Below, one piece after another: positions 17,375 to 26,728 of a stretch of DNA of 64,000 nucleotides. A model generated the notes under the pieces. That model saw only the letters and a program-made list of their open reading frames with translations, had not been told where the DNA came from and ran no database searches. The stretch is from contig CAVXXT010000003.1 of the NCBI GenBank assembly GCA_963765815.1, positions 642,317 through 706,316 of the forward strand. Direction: 5' to 3'. Origin of the DNA: DATLNF01 sp963765815. Lineage in GTDB: Bacteria > Actinomycetota > Actinomycetes > BP-191. The position numbers and the translations under genes are program-made. Every line of letters begins with the position of its first letter. Position 1 is the stretch's first letter.

Positions 17375-18994
17375 GTGTTGGCGGTTCAGGGCCCGGTCCG
17401 CGCGGAGGACCACCGTGTCGCGATGCGCGACGGGGTCGAGCTGGCCACCGACGTCGTGCGGCCGGACGACGGCGACCGGCACCCCGTGCTGCTGGTCCGC
17501 ACGCCGTACAGCCGGCAGGGGCTTCGCGAGTTCTACGACCCGATCCGCTGGGCCCGCGAGGGGTGGGCGGTCGTGCTGCAGGACGTCCGCGGCCGCTTCG
17601 ACTCCACGGGCGACTTCCGGCCCTTCCATCAGGAGGCGGACGACGGCTACGACTGCCTCGAGTGGTGCGCGACGCAGTCGTGGTCGGACGGGCGGGTGGC
17701 GATGGCCGGCCTGTCCTACAACGGCGTCACGCAGTGGCAGGCCGCGGCCGCCCGGCACCCGGCTCTCAAGGCCATCTCGCCCGGCGTCACCGCGGCGTCG
17801 TACCGCGACGACTGGTTCTACGAGGGCGACGCCTTCCAGCTCGGCTTCCCGACGGGGTGGGCCGCGATGCTCGCTGCCAGCGCGACCGACTCAGGTCGCC
17901 GGAACGCCAAGCAGGCGCTGAAGCTCGCGCAGAGCTGGGACCGCCTGCTCACAGATCCGCGGGCTCAGGAGCGGCTGGGTGAGCTGTTCCCGGACTACGC
18001 CCGATGGCGCGACACCTCGGACACCTCCTACTGGCGACCGATCGACGTCACCTCGTCCTTCAAGCGGCTCGACGTCGCCGCCTGGCACCTCGCCGGCTGG
18101 TACGACGTGTTCTGCGAGAGCACGCTGGCGGCGTACTCGTTGCTGCGGTCGTCGGCGGCGTCGGCGTACGCGAAGCGCAGCCAGCGCCTCGTCGTCGGAC
18201 CCTGGACCCATGTCGGCATCTACCAGCAGGCCGGCGCCGAGGTCGACTTCGGTCTCGCCGGGAGCGGTCTGCTGCAGGCGCTGCCGGACGAGATGCGCGA
18301 CTTCCTCCGCGGCGCGATCGACCGCGAGGAGGTCAAGGGCGGGGTCTCCGTCTTCGTCATGGGACGCAACGAGTGGCGTGAGCTCGAGGCTTGGCCTCCC
18401 GCCGGCGCGGACCTGCTGGTCCACCTCGACGGCGGAGAGGCGGCGAACGGCCTCGCGGGCGACGGGACGCTCGTCTTCGACGCACCTTCGCAGCCGCGCC
18501 GCGACCACTTCTCGCACGACCCGGGCGACCCCGTCCCGACCCGCGGCGGACGGACCCTCAACCCGGTGCTGCCGCCGGCGGGCCCGCTCGACCAGCGCCC
18601 GGTCGAGGCCCGACCGGACGTCGTCGTCTACACCAGCGCGCCGCTGCGCCGCGATCTGACTGTGATCGGCACCGTGACGGCGTCGATCGCCTTCGCGTCG
18701 ACCGCCGATCGGGCCGACGTGACGGTCAAGCTGTGCGACGTCCACCCCGACGGGCGCTCGATCAACGTCGTCGACGGCGTGCGACGGGTCGACCTGACGC
18801 CCGGTCGTCGCCGCGCCGTCGCGGTACGGGTCGGGTCGACGGCGATGGTGTTCAAGCGCGGGCACCGACTTCGCGTCGAGGTCGCCTCGTCGAGCTTCCC
18901 GCGCATCGACCTGCTGCCGGCGGCGGAGCAGACCGTCTACACCGGCGGCGCCCGGCCTTCGTCGTACCTGACCCTCCCCCTCGCCCCCGCCTGA
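17375..18994 (+). CDS. CocE/NonD family hydrolase
   Basis: A 539-residue alpha/beta hydrolase of the X-Pro dipeptidyl-peptidase S15/CocE family. The nucleophile elbow is GLSYNG (Ser at about 114), preceded by the family's QDVRGRFDSTG oxyanion segment. The C-terminal jelly-roll domain contains VTVKLCDVHPDG and RLRVEVASSSFPR, typical of CocE-type esterases. These enzymes hydrolyse esters or amides, from cocaine esterase to glutaryl-acylases; the natural substrate here is unknown. No signal peptide is seen, so it is cytoplasmic. I chose the GTG at 17375; the frame is open to a TTG at 17363. It is divergent from the acyl-CoA ligase, which could activate the acid it frees. Confidence 0.88.
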   Translation: MLAVQGPVRAEDHRVAMRDGVELATDVVRPDDGDRHPVLLVRTPYSRQGLREFYDPIRWAREGWAVVLQDVRGRFDSTGDFRPFHQEADDGYDCLEWCATQSWSDGRVAMAGLSYNGVTQWQAAAARHPALKAISPGVTAASYRDDWFYEGDAFQLGFPTGWAAMLAASATDSGRRNAKQALKLAQSWDRLLTDPRAQERLGELFPDYARWRDTSDTSYWRPIDVTSSFKRLDVAAWHLAGWYDVFCESTLAAYSLLRSSAASAYAKRSQRLVVGPWTHVGIYQQAGAEVDFGLAGSGLLQALPDEMRDFLRGAIDREEVKGGVSVFVMGRNEWRELEAWPPAGADLLVHLDGGEAANGLAGDGTLVFDAPSQPRRDHFSHDPGDPVPTRGGRTLNPVLPPAGPLDQRPVEARPDVVVYTSAPLRRDLTVIGTVTASIAFASTADRADVTVKLCDVHPDGRSINVVDGVRRVDLTPGRRRAVAVRVGSTAMVFKRGHRLRVEVASSSFPRIDLLPAAEQTVYTGGARPSSYLTLPLAPA

Positions 18995-18997
18995 TCC

Positions 18998-20338
18998 CTA
19001 GAGGGACGCGAGGGCAGCGCGGGCGGTGGGGAGGTCGGGGTAGACGCCGAGGGCGATGCCCTGGACCAGCGCGTTGCCCAGCGCGGTGGCCTCGGCCGGG
19101 CCGACCCGCACCGGTACGCCGACGGCCTCCCTCAGCAGCCGCACCAGCAGCGGCAGCCGGCCACCACCGCCGAGCAGGTCCACCCCGCTGACCGGTCGCG
19201 CGGACAGGTGCGCGAGCTCGTCGACCACCCGCGCGGCGCCCGCGGCGATCGAGTCCAGGATGCAGCGCACCACGACAGCGCGGTCGGCGTCAGCGGGGAG
19301 GCCGGCCGCCGCGCAGACCTCGGCCGCCATGTCTGCCGGCGCGAGGAAGCGCTGGTCGGTCGCGTCGACCACCGGACCGCCGCCGCCCACTGCGTCGGCC
19401 GCCTCCGCCAGAGCCGCGACCGGCGGGTCGCCCCAGGCCGGCCGGCACGCCTCGATCATCCCCAGGCCGACGACGTTCTTCAGCAGCCGGACCCCGCCGA
19501 GCGCACCGCGCTCGTTTGAGAAGTTGCCGGCCGCGGCCGCGACCGACGTGTCCGGTCCGGCTCGCTCGGCGCCGACGAGCAGCCAGCTGCCGCTCGAGAC
19601 GAAGACCGAGTCCGGTGCCGGGTCGCCCGGCCGCGCGACCACCGCCGACGCGGTGTCATGCCCGCCGACCAGGTGCAGCGGCACCCCCCGCCACTCCCCC
19701 ACCCGGGTGCCCGCAACGAGCAAGTCGGGCAGCAGCGACCGACGTACGCCGATCTCGGACAGCAGCTCCGCGCTCCACGTGCCTGTCGCCAGGTCGACGA
19801 GCCCGGAGGTCGCGGCACTGGTCGCCTCCCCCACGGGATCCGCGCCGAGCGCGAGCAGCATGAGCTCGGGCAGCATCAGCAGCCGCGCGGCGCGGTCGAG
19901 CTCCTCGCGGTCGTGCGCGGCGAGCTGGAACACCGTGTTGATGCCCATCAGCTGGATGCCCGTGGTCTCGTAGAGCCGAGCTCGGCCGAGGCGGTCGGCG
20001 ACGACGGCCCACTCCGCGGTGCGCTCACTTCGGTAGCTGTGCGGCGGCGACAGCAGCTCTCCCGCGTCGTCGATCAGGCCGTAGTCGACGCCCCACGCGT
20101 CGACGCCGATCGAGTCGACCGGACCCATCGCCACGCCGGCCGCCAGCCCGCTGAGCACCTCGCTGACGAGCCGGTCCCAGTCCCAGCGCAAGGACCCGTC
20201 GGCGCAGCGCACCGGCGCGTGGGCGTAGCGGTGCAGCACGTCCAGCCGTGGTGCGCCGTCGTCCGGCAGCTCGACCGCGGCGACCCGCACTGACGTCGCG
20301 CCGAGATCGACCGCGAGCACCCGCGCGGAGCGCGCCAT
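18998..20338 (-). CDS. rhaB: Rhamnulokinase
   Basis: A 446-residue FGGY-family sugar kinase, assigned to L-rhamnulose (step 2 of rhamnose catabolism). The first phosphate loop is AVDLGATSVRV (residues 7-17), the sugar-site segment DAWGVDYGLID matches rhamnulokinases, GGHDTASAV and VSSGSWLLVG are the mid-protein ATP and sugar motifs, and DLLGGGGRLPLL is the adenosine motif. It is about 40 residues shorter than E. coli RhaB but normal for actinobacteria. The ATG at 20338 follows GAGGAGG; the longer reading frame to 20683 would overlap the divergent GH127 gene and is rejected. It is separate from the rhaI-rhaD operon but shares the candidate operator 20405-20438. Confidence 0.88.
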   Translation of the reverse strand: MARSARVLAVDLGATSVRVAAVELPDDGAPRLDVLHRYAHAPVRCADGSLRWDWDRLVSEVLSGLAAGVAMGPVDSIGVDAWGVDYGLIDDAGELLSPPHSYRSERTAEWAVVADRLGRARLYETTGIQLMGINTVFQLAAHDREELDRAARLLMLPELMLLALGADPVGEATSAATSGLVDLATGTWSAELLSEIGVRRSLLPDLLVAGTRVGEWRGVPLHLVGGHDTASAVVARPGDPAPDSVFVSSGSWLLVGAERAGPDTSVAAAAGNFSNERGALGGVRLLKNVVGLGMIEACRPAWGDPPVAALAEAADAVGGGGPVVDATDQRFLAPADMAAEVCAAAGLPADADRAVVVRCILDSIAAGAARVVDELAHLSARPVSGVDLLGGGGRLPLLVRLLREAVGVPVRVGPAEATALGNALVQGIALGVYPDLPTARAALASL

Positions 20339-20404
20339 CCGCACCGCACCTCCTCTCGCATCGGGGCGTGCGACAGTCTTACCGTCCCAGCGAGCGGACG
20401 GTAT

Positions 20405-20438
20405 CGTGCGAACATGGTAGATCTGACATCTTCGGACA
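20405..20438. promoter_or_regulatory. Candidate operator, CGTGCGA-N20-TCGGACA
   Basis: Inverted half-sites with a 20-bp spacer between rhaB (minus) and the GH127-like gene (plus); the ATG at 20414 lies inside the spacer. The right part, ACATCTTCGGACAC, is identical over 14 bp to the site between GH106 and the third binding protein (48205-48218), which has the same 20-bp spacing. Confidence 0.5.
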
Positions 20439-22237
20439 CGGCTCTGCAGCCACTGCCCCTCGGCGCGGTGCGCCTGAAGTCCGGCAAGGCGCAGCACCGC
20501 GAGACCCTGACCCGCGACTACGTGCTGTCGCTCTCGCCGCGCAACGTGCTGCTCAACCACCTGCTCGAGGCCGGGCTCACCCAGATCAACGAGGAGCCCA
20601 AGGGGATCCACTGGGGCTGGGAGTCGCCCACCTCTATGGTCCGCGGCCACTTCGTCGGCCACTGGCTCTCCGCCTTCGCGCATCTATGGGCGACCAACGG
20701 TGACCACCATGCGAAGGGGCTCGTCGACTCCGTGGTCGACACGCTCGGCGAGTGCCAAACCGCCAACGGCGGCGAGTGGCTCTTCCCGATCCCGGAGAAG
20801 TACCTGCACTGGATCAAGCAGGGTCGCGCTGTGTGGGCGCCGATGTACATCTGCCACAAGGCGATGATGGGTCTGCTCGAGGCGCACACGCTCTGCGGCA
20901 ACGACAAGGCCCTCGAGATCGTCGTCAGCGCCGCGCGGTGGTTCACCCGCTTCACCGACGGCATGACTACGGAGCAGCTCGACGACCTACTCGACTGGGA
21001 GACCGGCGGCATCCAGGAGATGTGGGCCGACCTCTACGGCATCACCGGCGCACCCGAGCACCTCGAGCTGGTCCGACGCTTCGACCGCCGGCGCCTGGTC
21101 GACCGGCTGGTCGCCGGCGAGGACGCGCTGACGAACATGCACGCCAACCAGACCGTCCCGGAGATCCTCTCCGCTGCGCGCGCCTACGAGGTCACCGGGG
21201 ACAAGCGCTGGCGGACGGCCGTGGAGGAGTACTGGCGCTGGGCCGTGACCGAGCGCGGCACGTTCGTGACAGGCGGGCAAACCTTCGGCGAGTACTGGAC
21301 ACCGCCGCAGGAGTTCGCGGCGCGGCTCGGCCGGACCAACCAGGAGCACTGCGTCGTCTACAACATGATGCGCCTCGCGGAGCGGCTGCTGCGCTGGACC
21401 GGCGACGCCGAGTACGCCGACTACCTGGAGCGCAACCGCTACAACGGCGTTTTCGCCCAGCAGCACCCCGACACCGGGATGGTCACCTACTACCTCCCAC
21501 TCTCCGCCGGCAGCACGAAGGTGTGGTCCACGCCGACGGAGTCGTTCTGGTGCTGCGTCGCGACGATGGTGCAGGCCGGCACGCGGCACGCCGAGGCGCT
21601 CTACTACACCGACGGCACCGACCTGACGATCGCGCAGTACGTCGCCTCCACCGCGACGTGGCGGGTCGGCGGCACGACGGTCACCGTCGACTGCTCGACG
21701 TACGAGGACCCGCCGGAACCCGGGCGTGCGAACTTCGAGCACGGCCTGCCCTCGCACCGGCCGAAAGCGATGGCGCTCGACTTCGAGGTGACCGCCGACG
21801 TCCCGGTCGAGGCGGGGATCCGGCTGCGACTCCCCTGGTGGCTCGCCCGCGACGCGCGGTTAACGATCGACGGTGAGCCGGTCGCGCTGAGCGGTCCCCC
21901 GGGCAGCTTCGTCACAGTGCGACGCGAGTGGTCGCACAACCGGCTGCACCTGGAACTGCCGACCGAAGTGCGCGCGATCCCGATCCCGGATCAGCCGGGA
22001 ACCGTGGCCTTCGTCGACGGGCCCGTGGTCCTCGCCGGCCTCGTCGACGAGCGCCGCACTCTGCGCGGCGACGTCGCCGACCCGATGTCTCTGCTCGAGC
22101 CCGTGGGCGAGTTCGAGCTGGGTGTGTGGCAGACGCGCTACTCGACCCGCGGCCAGGATCGCGACTTCGACCTGATACCGCTGCACGAGGTGCGCGACCA
22201 GGCGTACACCGTGTACTTCCCGGTGGTCCCGTCCTGA
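20414..22237 (+). CDS. GH127-like glycosidase (DUF1680 family)
   Basis: A 607-residue cytoplasmic protein of the DUF1680/GH127 family, whose founding member is a retaining beta-L-arabinofuranosidase with a Zn-bound cysteine nucleophile. The Zn and catalytic residues seem present: TNQEHCVVYN gives Glu-x-Cys (about 311-320) and ESFWCCVATM gives the Cys-Cys pair (about 378). The N-terminal half is the helical barrel (PMYICHKAMMGLLEAH, LTNMHANQTVPE) and the C-terminal half is beta-sandwich (IRLRLPWWLARDARLTIDG). No signal peptide is seen, so oligosaccharides would be imported first. The neighbours, rhamnose genes on both sides, point to action on rhamnose- or arabinose-containing oligosaccharides. 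The start ATG at 20414 lies within the candidate operator. Confidence 0.85.
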   Translation: MVDLTSSDTALQPLPLGAVRLKSGKAQHRETLTRDYVLSLSPRNVLLNHLLEAGLTQINEEPKGIHWGWESPTSMVRGHFVGHWLSAFAHLWATNGDHHAKGLVDSVVDTLGECQTANGGEWLFPIPEKYLHWIKQGRAVWAPMYICHKAMMGLLEAHTLCGNDKALEIVVSAARWFTRFTDGMTTEQLDDLLDWETGGIQEMWADLYGITGAPEHLELVRRFDRRRLVDRLVAGEDALTNMHANQTVPEILSAARAYEVTGDKRWRTAVEEYWRWAVTERGTFVTGGQTFGEYWTPPQEFAARLGRTNQEHCVVYNMMRLAERLLRWTGDAEYADYLERNRYNGVFAQQHPDTGMVTYYLPLSAGSTKVWSTPTESFWCCVATMVQAGTRHAEALYYTDGTDLTIAQYVASTATWRVGGTTVTVDCSTYEDPPEPGRANFEHGLPSHRPKAMALDFEVTADVPVEAGIRLRLPWWLARDARLTIDGEPVALSGPPGSFVTVRREWSHNRLHLELPTEVRAIPIPDQPGTVAFVDGPVVLAGLVDERRTLRGDVADPMSLLEPVGEFELGVWQTRYSTRGQDRDFDLIPLHEVRDQAYTVYFPVVPS

Positions 22238-22257
22238 CCGAGCGTCTGCCGGTCAGG
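22233..22257. terminator. Bidirectional hairpin between convergent genes
   Basis: CCTGACCG-N9-CGGTCAGG is a perfect 8-bp stem that overlaps the stop codons of both convergent genes (GH127-like and esterase). There is no T-tract, as is usual in high-GC actinobacteria. It likely ends transcription in both directions. Confidence 0.5.
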
Positions 22258-23269
22258 CGATGAAGCGGCGTACGGCGTCGAGCATGTCGTTGATATAGGG
22301 CACCGCGACGTCGGGCGTGACGATCGAGTGCGTCATGTGGAACTCCGACAGCGTCGTCGGCACGCCGGCCTCCTGCAGCCGCTTGGCGTACGCGATGCCC
22401 TCCTCGCGCAACGGGTCGAACTCGGCCACCACGACGTGGGTGGGCGGCTGGGTCGAGACGTCCGCGGCGAGCAGCGGCGAGACGAGCGGGTCGACGCGGT
22501 CTCCGTCAGGAGCCAGGTAGAGCCCCCAGATCTGCGGAAGGTCCGAGGCCTTCAGCTCGAAGTCATCCCCGGCTCGGCTGGTGCGCGACAGCGACAGCGT
22601 CGCGTCGGTCGTCGGGACGAGCAGCACCTGACCGCGCAGTGCCGGGCCACCACGCTCGTGCGCGAGCCGGGACACGCCGATCGCGAGGTTGCCGCCCGCG
22701 CTCGCACCGGAGACGACGACGCGATCGGCGTCGACCGACAGGTCGTCAGCGTGGTCGACGACCCACGCCAGCGCGGCGTAGCAGTCCTCGAGCGGGCCCG
22801 GGAACTTGTGCTCCGGCGCCTGCCGGTAGTCGACGTTGACGACGACAGCGCCGAGCTGCGACGACATCAGGCCGCAGCCGCCGTCGGCGTCGGCCATCCC
22901 CGCGTCCTCGCCGCCGATCCAGAAGCCGCCGCCGTGGAACATCACCAGCGCGGGGTACGGCGCGACCCCGTCCGGCGTGTAGACCCGCGCGCGGATGGTC
23001 CCGCAGTCGACCGGGACGAGCACGTCGCGCACATCACCCGCGTCCGGCGCCTCGGGGGGTGCGGCGGCAGCGCCGAGCTTCTCGCGCTGGGCCGCACCGA
23101 AGGCGATGTGCGACGCGCGCACAGCTCCGACCTCCGCGACCCAGTCGTCGTGCGACTGACCGACCGCCGGGTTCGCCGGTGGTGGCGGCGGCGGGTCGAG
23201 CGCGGTCGCGACATCGACGAGTGCCTGCAGCGTCGGGTCCACCACCCGCTGCTCGGGTACCGCCGTCAT
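22253..23269 (-). CDS. Alpha/beta hydrolase, hormone-sensitive-lipase type
   Basis: A 338-residue carboxylesterase-like enzyme (alpha/beta hydrolase fold 3). The oxyanion motif is FHGGGFWIGG, the nucleophile elbow GASAGG, the acid Asp is in VAEFDPLREEG, and the His is in HMTHSI. HSL-family enzymes hydrolyse short acyl esters. The ATG at 23269 overlaps the rhaI stop (ATGA), so it is the third gene of the rhamnose operon. De-acetylation of rhamnose or rhamnosides before isomerisation is a plausible role; a lactonase role is less likely from the fold. The longer frame up to 24394 is an open-frame artefact over rhaI. Confidence 0.85.
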   Translation of the reverse strand: MTAVPEQRVVDPTLQALVDVATALDPPPPPPANPAVGQSHDDWVAEVGAVRASHIAFGAAQREKLGAAAAPPEAPDAGDVRDVLVPVDCGTIRARVYTPDGVAPYPALVMFHGGGFWIGGEDAGMADADGGCGLMSSQLGAVVVNVDYRQAPEHKFPGPLEDCYAALAWVVDHADDLSVDADRVVVSGASAGGNLAIGVSRLAHERGGPALRGQVLLVPTTDATLSLSRTSRAGDDFELKASDLPQIWGLYLAPDGDRVDPLVSPLLAADVSTQPPTHVVVAEFDPLREEGIAYAKRLQEAGVPTTLSEFHMTHSIVTPDVAVPYINDMLDAVRRFIA

Positions 23270-24555
23270 AGGCCGGTGCTCGTCGCAGCGGCGCCTCGCT
23301 CGTCGACCGCTGCACGGCGGTAGCCGAGTGAGCGGTACGCCGACAGCGGTGCGAGCGCTGCGCCGTTGCGGCGGCGCGCCTCGGCCACCAGCGGCCGGAC
23401 GTCGCTGCGGTAGGCGGCGTGCAGCACCTCGGCGGCGCCGGCGGCGTCGTTGTCCTGCTGCGCCTCGGCGAGCGCGGCGAGGTCGACGAGAAGCGCTTGG
23501 GCGACCGCGACCTGAAGCGCGTCGGTGGACTGGATCAGGTCCTCGATCGGGTCCTTCACGTTGTGGCTGGCATCGATCATGTACGCGAGTTCCGGGATCG
23601 CGCCGTCCCCGAGCAGCACCAGCTCGAGGACGATGAGGAACAGCTGGTACGGGTGGATCGAGCCGACCGTGAGGTCGTCGTCGCCGTACTTCGAGTCGTT
23701 GAAGTGGAAGCCACCCAGCCGGCCGGCCATCCCGAGGCGGCTGACGACCTGCTCGATGTTCGCGTTGGGCAGGTGGTGGCCTAGGTCGACGAGGCACTTC
23801 GCCCGCTCGCCGGTCGCCTGGGCCAGGAGCAGCGACGATCCCCAGTCGTTGTTGACCGAGGAGTAGAACGCCGGCTCGAACGGCTTGTGCTCCGTGAAGA
23901 GCGACCAGTCGTCCGGCAGCGCCGCGTAGATCTCGGCGAGTCCCTCGACCACTCGCTCGAACTGGCCGCGCAGACTGGCCTGCCCGGGGTGGTTGCTGCC
24001 GTCCGGCAGCCATACGGTGAGCGCGGTCGAGCCAAGCGCCCGGCCGAGATCCACGACGTAGCGGTTGTGCTCGACGGCTGCCTTGCGGACCTGCGGGTCG
24101 GTGCTCGCGAGGCTGCCGTGCTTGTAGGACACAGCGCCGTCGAGCGTCGTCGACGGGTTGTCCTGGAACGTGTTGGAGTTCATCGCGTCGAACCCGATGC
24201 CGCGCGCCTGGGCGTACTCTCTCAGCGCAGCCGGGTCGGCCGGGTCGTCCCACGGCACGTGCAGGCTGATCGTCCGGTTGGCGCCGGTGAGCGCGTGCAG
24301 TGCCGCGACGTCGTCGACCTTTTCCTCGGTCGTGCGCGGCTCGCCCCCGCGTGGGAAGCGGCCGAAACGCGTGCCGCCGGTGCCCACCGCCCACGAGGGC
24401 GCGGCGACGCTGAACCGCGCGAGCTCGCTGACCACGCGCTCCACCCCTACGCCCGTCTCGGTCAGTCGCGCCGAGAGCGCGTCGAGGTCGCGCTCGTGCG
24501 CCCCCAGCGATGCGCCGTTGACCTCAGCGAGGCGAGTCGGGTCGACCTGCGGCAT
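23266..24555 (-). CDS. rhaI: L-rhamnose isomerase (RhaI type)
   Basis: A 429-residue TIM-barrel isomerase converting L-rhamnose to L-rhamnulose, of the Pseudomonas-type RhaI family rather than the E. coli RhaA family. Metal-site segments are visible: TEHKPFEPAFYS (Glu and Lys), CLVDLGHHLPNANIE (Asp and His), GGFHFNDSKYGDDDL (His, Asp and the Asp pair) and AYMIDASHNVKD. The ATG at 24555 follows AGGAG and lies 8 bases after the stop of the bifunctional aldolase gene; its own stop overlaps the esterase start. Together with the fused aldolase/dehydrogenase and rhaB this completes a phosphorylating rhamnose pathway. Confidence 0.93.
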   Translation of the reverse strand: MPQVDPTRLAEVNGASLGAHERDLDALSARLTETGVGVERVVSELARFSVAAPSWAVGTGGTRFGRFPRGGEPRTTEEKVDDVAALHALTGANRTISLHVPWDDPADPAALREYAQARGIGFDAMNSNTFQDNPSTTLDGAVSYKHGSLASTDPQVRKAAVEHNRYVVDLGRALGSTALTVWLPDGSNHPGQASLRGQFERVVEGLAEIYAALPDDWSLFTEHKPFEPAFYSSVNNDWGSSLLLAQATGERAKCLVDLGHHLPNANIEQVVSRLGMAGRLGGFHFNDSKYGDDDLTVGSIHPYQLFLIVLELVLLGDGAIPELAYMIDASHNVKDPIEDLIQSTDALQVAVAQALLVDLAALAEAQQDNDAAGAAEVLHAAYRSDVRPLVAEARRRNGAALAPLSAYRSLGYRRAAVDERGAAATSTGL

Positions 24556-24563
24556 GCGGGCTC

Positions 24564-26606
24564 CTAGCGGAGGAAGGCGGCGGGCACGCCGCCGTCGACG
24601 GGGACAAGGGTCCCCGTCGTCAGCGAGAGGTCGCCGCCGACGAGGGCGAAGACGGCGGCCGCGACGTGCTCCGGCAGAACCTCCTGCTTGAGCAGCGTGC
24701 GACCGGCGTAGAACTCACCGAGCTGCTCGACCGGGACGCCGTAGACCGCCGCCCGCTCCTGCCCCCAGCCGTTGGCGAAGATGCCTGAGCCGCGTACGAC
24801 GCCGTCGGGGTTGATGCCGTTGACGCGCACGCCGTGCGGACCGAGCTCGGCCGCGAGCAGCCGCACCTGGTGCGCCTGGTCGGCCTTAGCCGCGCTGTAG
24901 GCGATGTTCTCCGGGCCGGCGAACACGGCGTTCTTGCTCACGATGTAGACGATGTCACCCGGGAGCCCGCGCTGGGCCAGCATCACGCGCGCAGCGGCGC
25001 GGCTCACCAGGAACGAGCCGCGCGCCATGACGCCGTGCTGGGCGTCCCAGTCAGCGGTCGTCGTCTCGACGAGCGGCCGGGATCGGGACAGCCCGGCGTT
25101 GTTGACGACCAGGTCCACACCGCCGAAAGCGAGGCACGCTGCACGGAGCGCGTCGTCGACGCTGTTCTCGTCCGAGACGTCCGAGACGACCGCGACCGCG
25201 GCGTCCCGACCGCCGATCTCGTCAGCGACCGCCCGGGCCGCGGCGTCGTCGATGTCGGTCACGACCACCACCGCGCCGTCGGAGGCGAGCCGGTGGGCGA
25301 TCGCGCGGCCGATCCCGGAGCCGCCGCCGGTGATGAGTGCCACCCGGCCGGCAAGTGCCTTCGGCTTCGGCCGGCGGGCCAGCTTCGCCTCCTCGAGCGC
25401 CCAGTACTCGATCGCGAACTTCTCGGCCTCGGAGATCGGCTCGTAGGTCGACACCGACTCGGCGCCGCGCATGGCGTTGATCGCGTTGACGTAGAACTCG
25501 CCTGCGACGCGCGCGGTCTGCGCGTCGGGCGCGAAGGCCCACATGCCGATGCCGGGCAGCAGGACGATCGCCGGGTCCGCTCCGCGCATGGCGGGAGACT
25601 CGGGCGTCGCGTGCCGCGCGTAGTAGGCGGCGTAGTCGTCGCGGTACGCCGCATGCAGGTCGACGAGTCGCGCCACCTGCTCCTCGAGCGATGCGTCGGC
25701 CGGGAGGTCGAGCAGCAAAGGGCGCACCTTCGTGCGCAGGAAGTGGTCGGGACACGACGTGCCAAGCGCGGCGAGGCGAGACGCCTCCGCGCCCGCCATG
25801 AACTCGAGCACCACGTCGCTGTCGACGAAGTGGCCCACCGAGCGGCGGTCGGTCGAGCAGAGGCCGCGGACGACCGGGCCGAGCTCCGCGGCACGACGGC
25901 GGCGCACGTCGGGCGGTAGGGCCCCGAAGCCGGGACGCTGCGGACCGAAGGGATCAGCCGTGCCCTTCGCGGCGAGGAACGCCTCGGCCCGCGCGATCAC
26001 GTCGAGCGAGAGGCGCTCGCACTCGTCGGAGGTGTCGGCCCAGGTGGTCAGCCCGTGCCCGCCGAGCACCGCGCCGCGGACCTCCGGCCGGCCGGCCTGC
26101 AGCTCCTCGATCTGCAGCGCGAGCTCGAAGCCGGGGCGACGCCATGGCACCCAGGCGATCTCCTCGCCGAAGCACTCCTTGGTCAGCTGCTCGCCGTCGG
26201 CCGCCGTCGCCAGCGCGATCACGGCGTCGGGGTGCAGGTGATCGACGTGGGTGCACGGCAGCAGCCCGTGCATCGCCGTGTCGATGGAGGGCGCGGCGCC
26301 ACCGGGGCCGAAGCTGCAGTGGTCGAGCAGGCCGACCATCTCGTCCTCGTGCTCCGGACCGCGGTAGACGCGCTTCAGCGCGAGCAGCCGCTCGCGGACC
26401 AGCACGGCGAGTCCGGCTTCCGTCAGGGTCCCGAGGTCGCCACCGCTGCCCTTGACGTGGATCAGAGTCACGGGCTCCCCAGTGACCGGATCGGCACCGC
26501 GGCTCTTCACCGAGGTGTTGCCGCCGGCGTAATTCGTGACGCGCGGGTCGGCGCCCAGGCGGTGCGATCGGCCGAGCAGCTGCTCGACGTCGGAGGGACC
26601 GCTCAC
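24564..26606 (-). CDS. rhaD: Bifunctional rhamnulose-1-phosphate aldolase / short-chain dehydrogenase
   Basis: A 680-residue fusion. Residues 1 to about 400 form a class II aldolase domain; THVDHLHPDAVIA supplies Zn-binding His residues. It cleaves rhamnulose-1-phosphate to dihydroxyacetone phosphate and L-lactaldehyde. From about 425 a short-chain dehydrogenase follows, with ITGGGSGIGRAI (NAD site), NNAGLSRSR, and the catalytic Tyr-x-x-x-Lys in AYSAAK; it is expected to oxidise L-lactaldehyde to lactate. This fusion is known from Bacillus, Rhizobium and actinobacteria (also called RhaE/RhaEW). The GTG at 26606 has GGGAGC upstream. It is the first gene of the rhaD-rhaI-esterase operon and is divergent from the DeoR regulator. 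Confidence 0.93.
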   Translation of the reverse strand: MSGPSDVEQLLGRSHRLGADPRVTNYAGGNTSVKSRGADPVTGEPVTLIHVKGSGGDLGTLTEAGLAVLVRERLLALKRVYRGPEHEDEMVGLLDHCSFGPGGAAPSIDTAMHGLLPCTHVDHLHPDAVIALATAADGEQLTKECFGEEIAWVPWRRPGFELALQIEELQAGRPEVRGAVLGGHGLTTWADTSDECERLSLDVIARAEAFLAAKGTADPFGPQRPGFGALPPDVRRRRAAELGPVVRGLCSTDRRSVGHFVDSDVVLEFMAGAEASRLAALGTSCPDHFLRTKVRPLLLDLPADASLEEQVARLVDLHAAYRDDYAAYYARHATPESPAMRGADPAIVLLPGIGMWAFAPDAQTARVAGEFYVNAINAMRGAESVSTYEPISEAEKFAIEYWALEEAKLARRPKPKALAGRVALITGGGSGIGRAIAHRLASDGAVVVVTDIDDAAARAVADEIGGRDAAVAVVSDVSDENSVDDALRAACLAFGGVDLVVNNAGLSRSRPLVETTTADWDAQHGVMARGSFLVSRAAARVMLAQRGLPGDIVYIVSKNAVFAGPENIAYSAAKADQAHQVRLLAAELGPHGVRVNGINPDGVVRGSGIFANGWGQERAAVYGVPVEQLGEFYAGRTLLKQEVLPEHVAAAVFALVGGDLSLTTGTLVPVDGGVPAAFLR

Positions 26607-26654
26607 ATGGTGCTCCCGGGGCTGTTGGCCGCTGTGTGCCGAACCAGCATCGAT

Positions 26655-26684
26655 GCTGTGCGAATTAACAGGATATTACACAGC
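26655..26684. promoter_or_regulatory. Candidate operator between rhaD and deoR-type gene
   Basis: GCTGTG-N18-CACAGC is a perfect inverted repeat in the 122-bp divergent intergenic region. Within it TGTGCGA and TTACACA (26657-26682) match the half-site seen elsewhere in the island, with a 12-bp spacer. The adjacent GCATCGATGC is a 10-bp palindrome. Autoregulation by the DeoR protein is likely. Confidence 0.5.
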
Positions 26685-26728
26685 CGCCCCTCACAGAAGC
26701 CCTGATCGCGGGCCGGTACTGTGCGCGC

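Noticed and set aside
18998..20683. Longer start for rhaB
   Set aside because: It would overlap the divergent GH127 gene; the ATG at 20338 has a strong ribosome site and begins the kinase fold.
22253..24394. A 713-codon version of the esterase gene
   Set aside because: Residues upstream of the ATG at 23269 are an out-of-frame reading of rhaI; the ATGA overlap fixes the real start.
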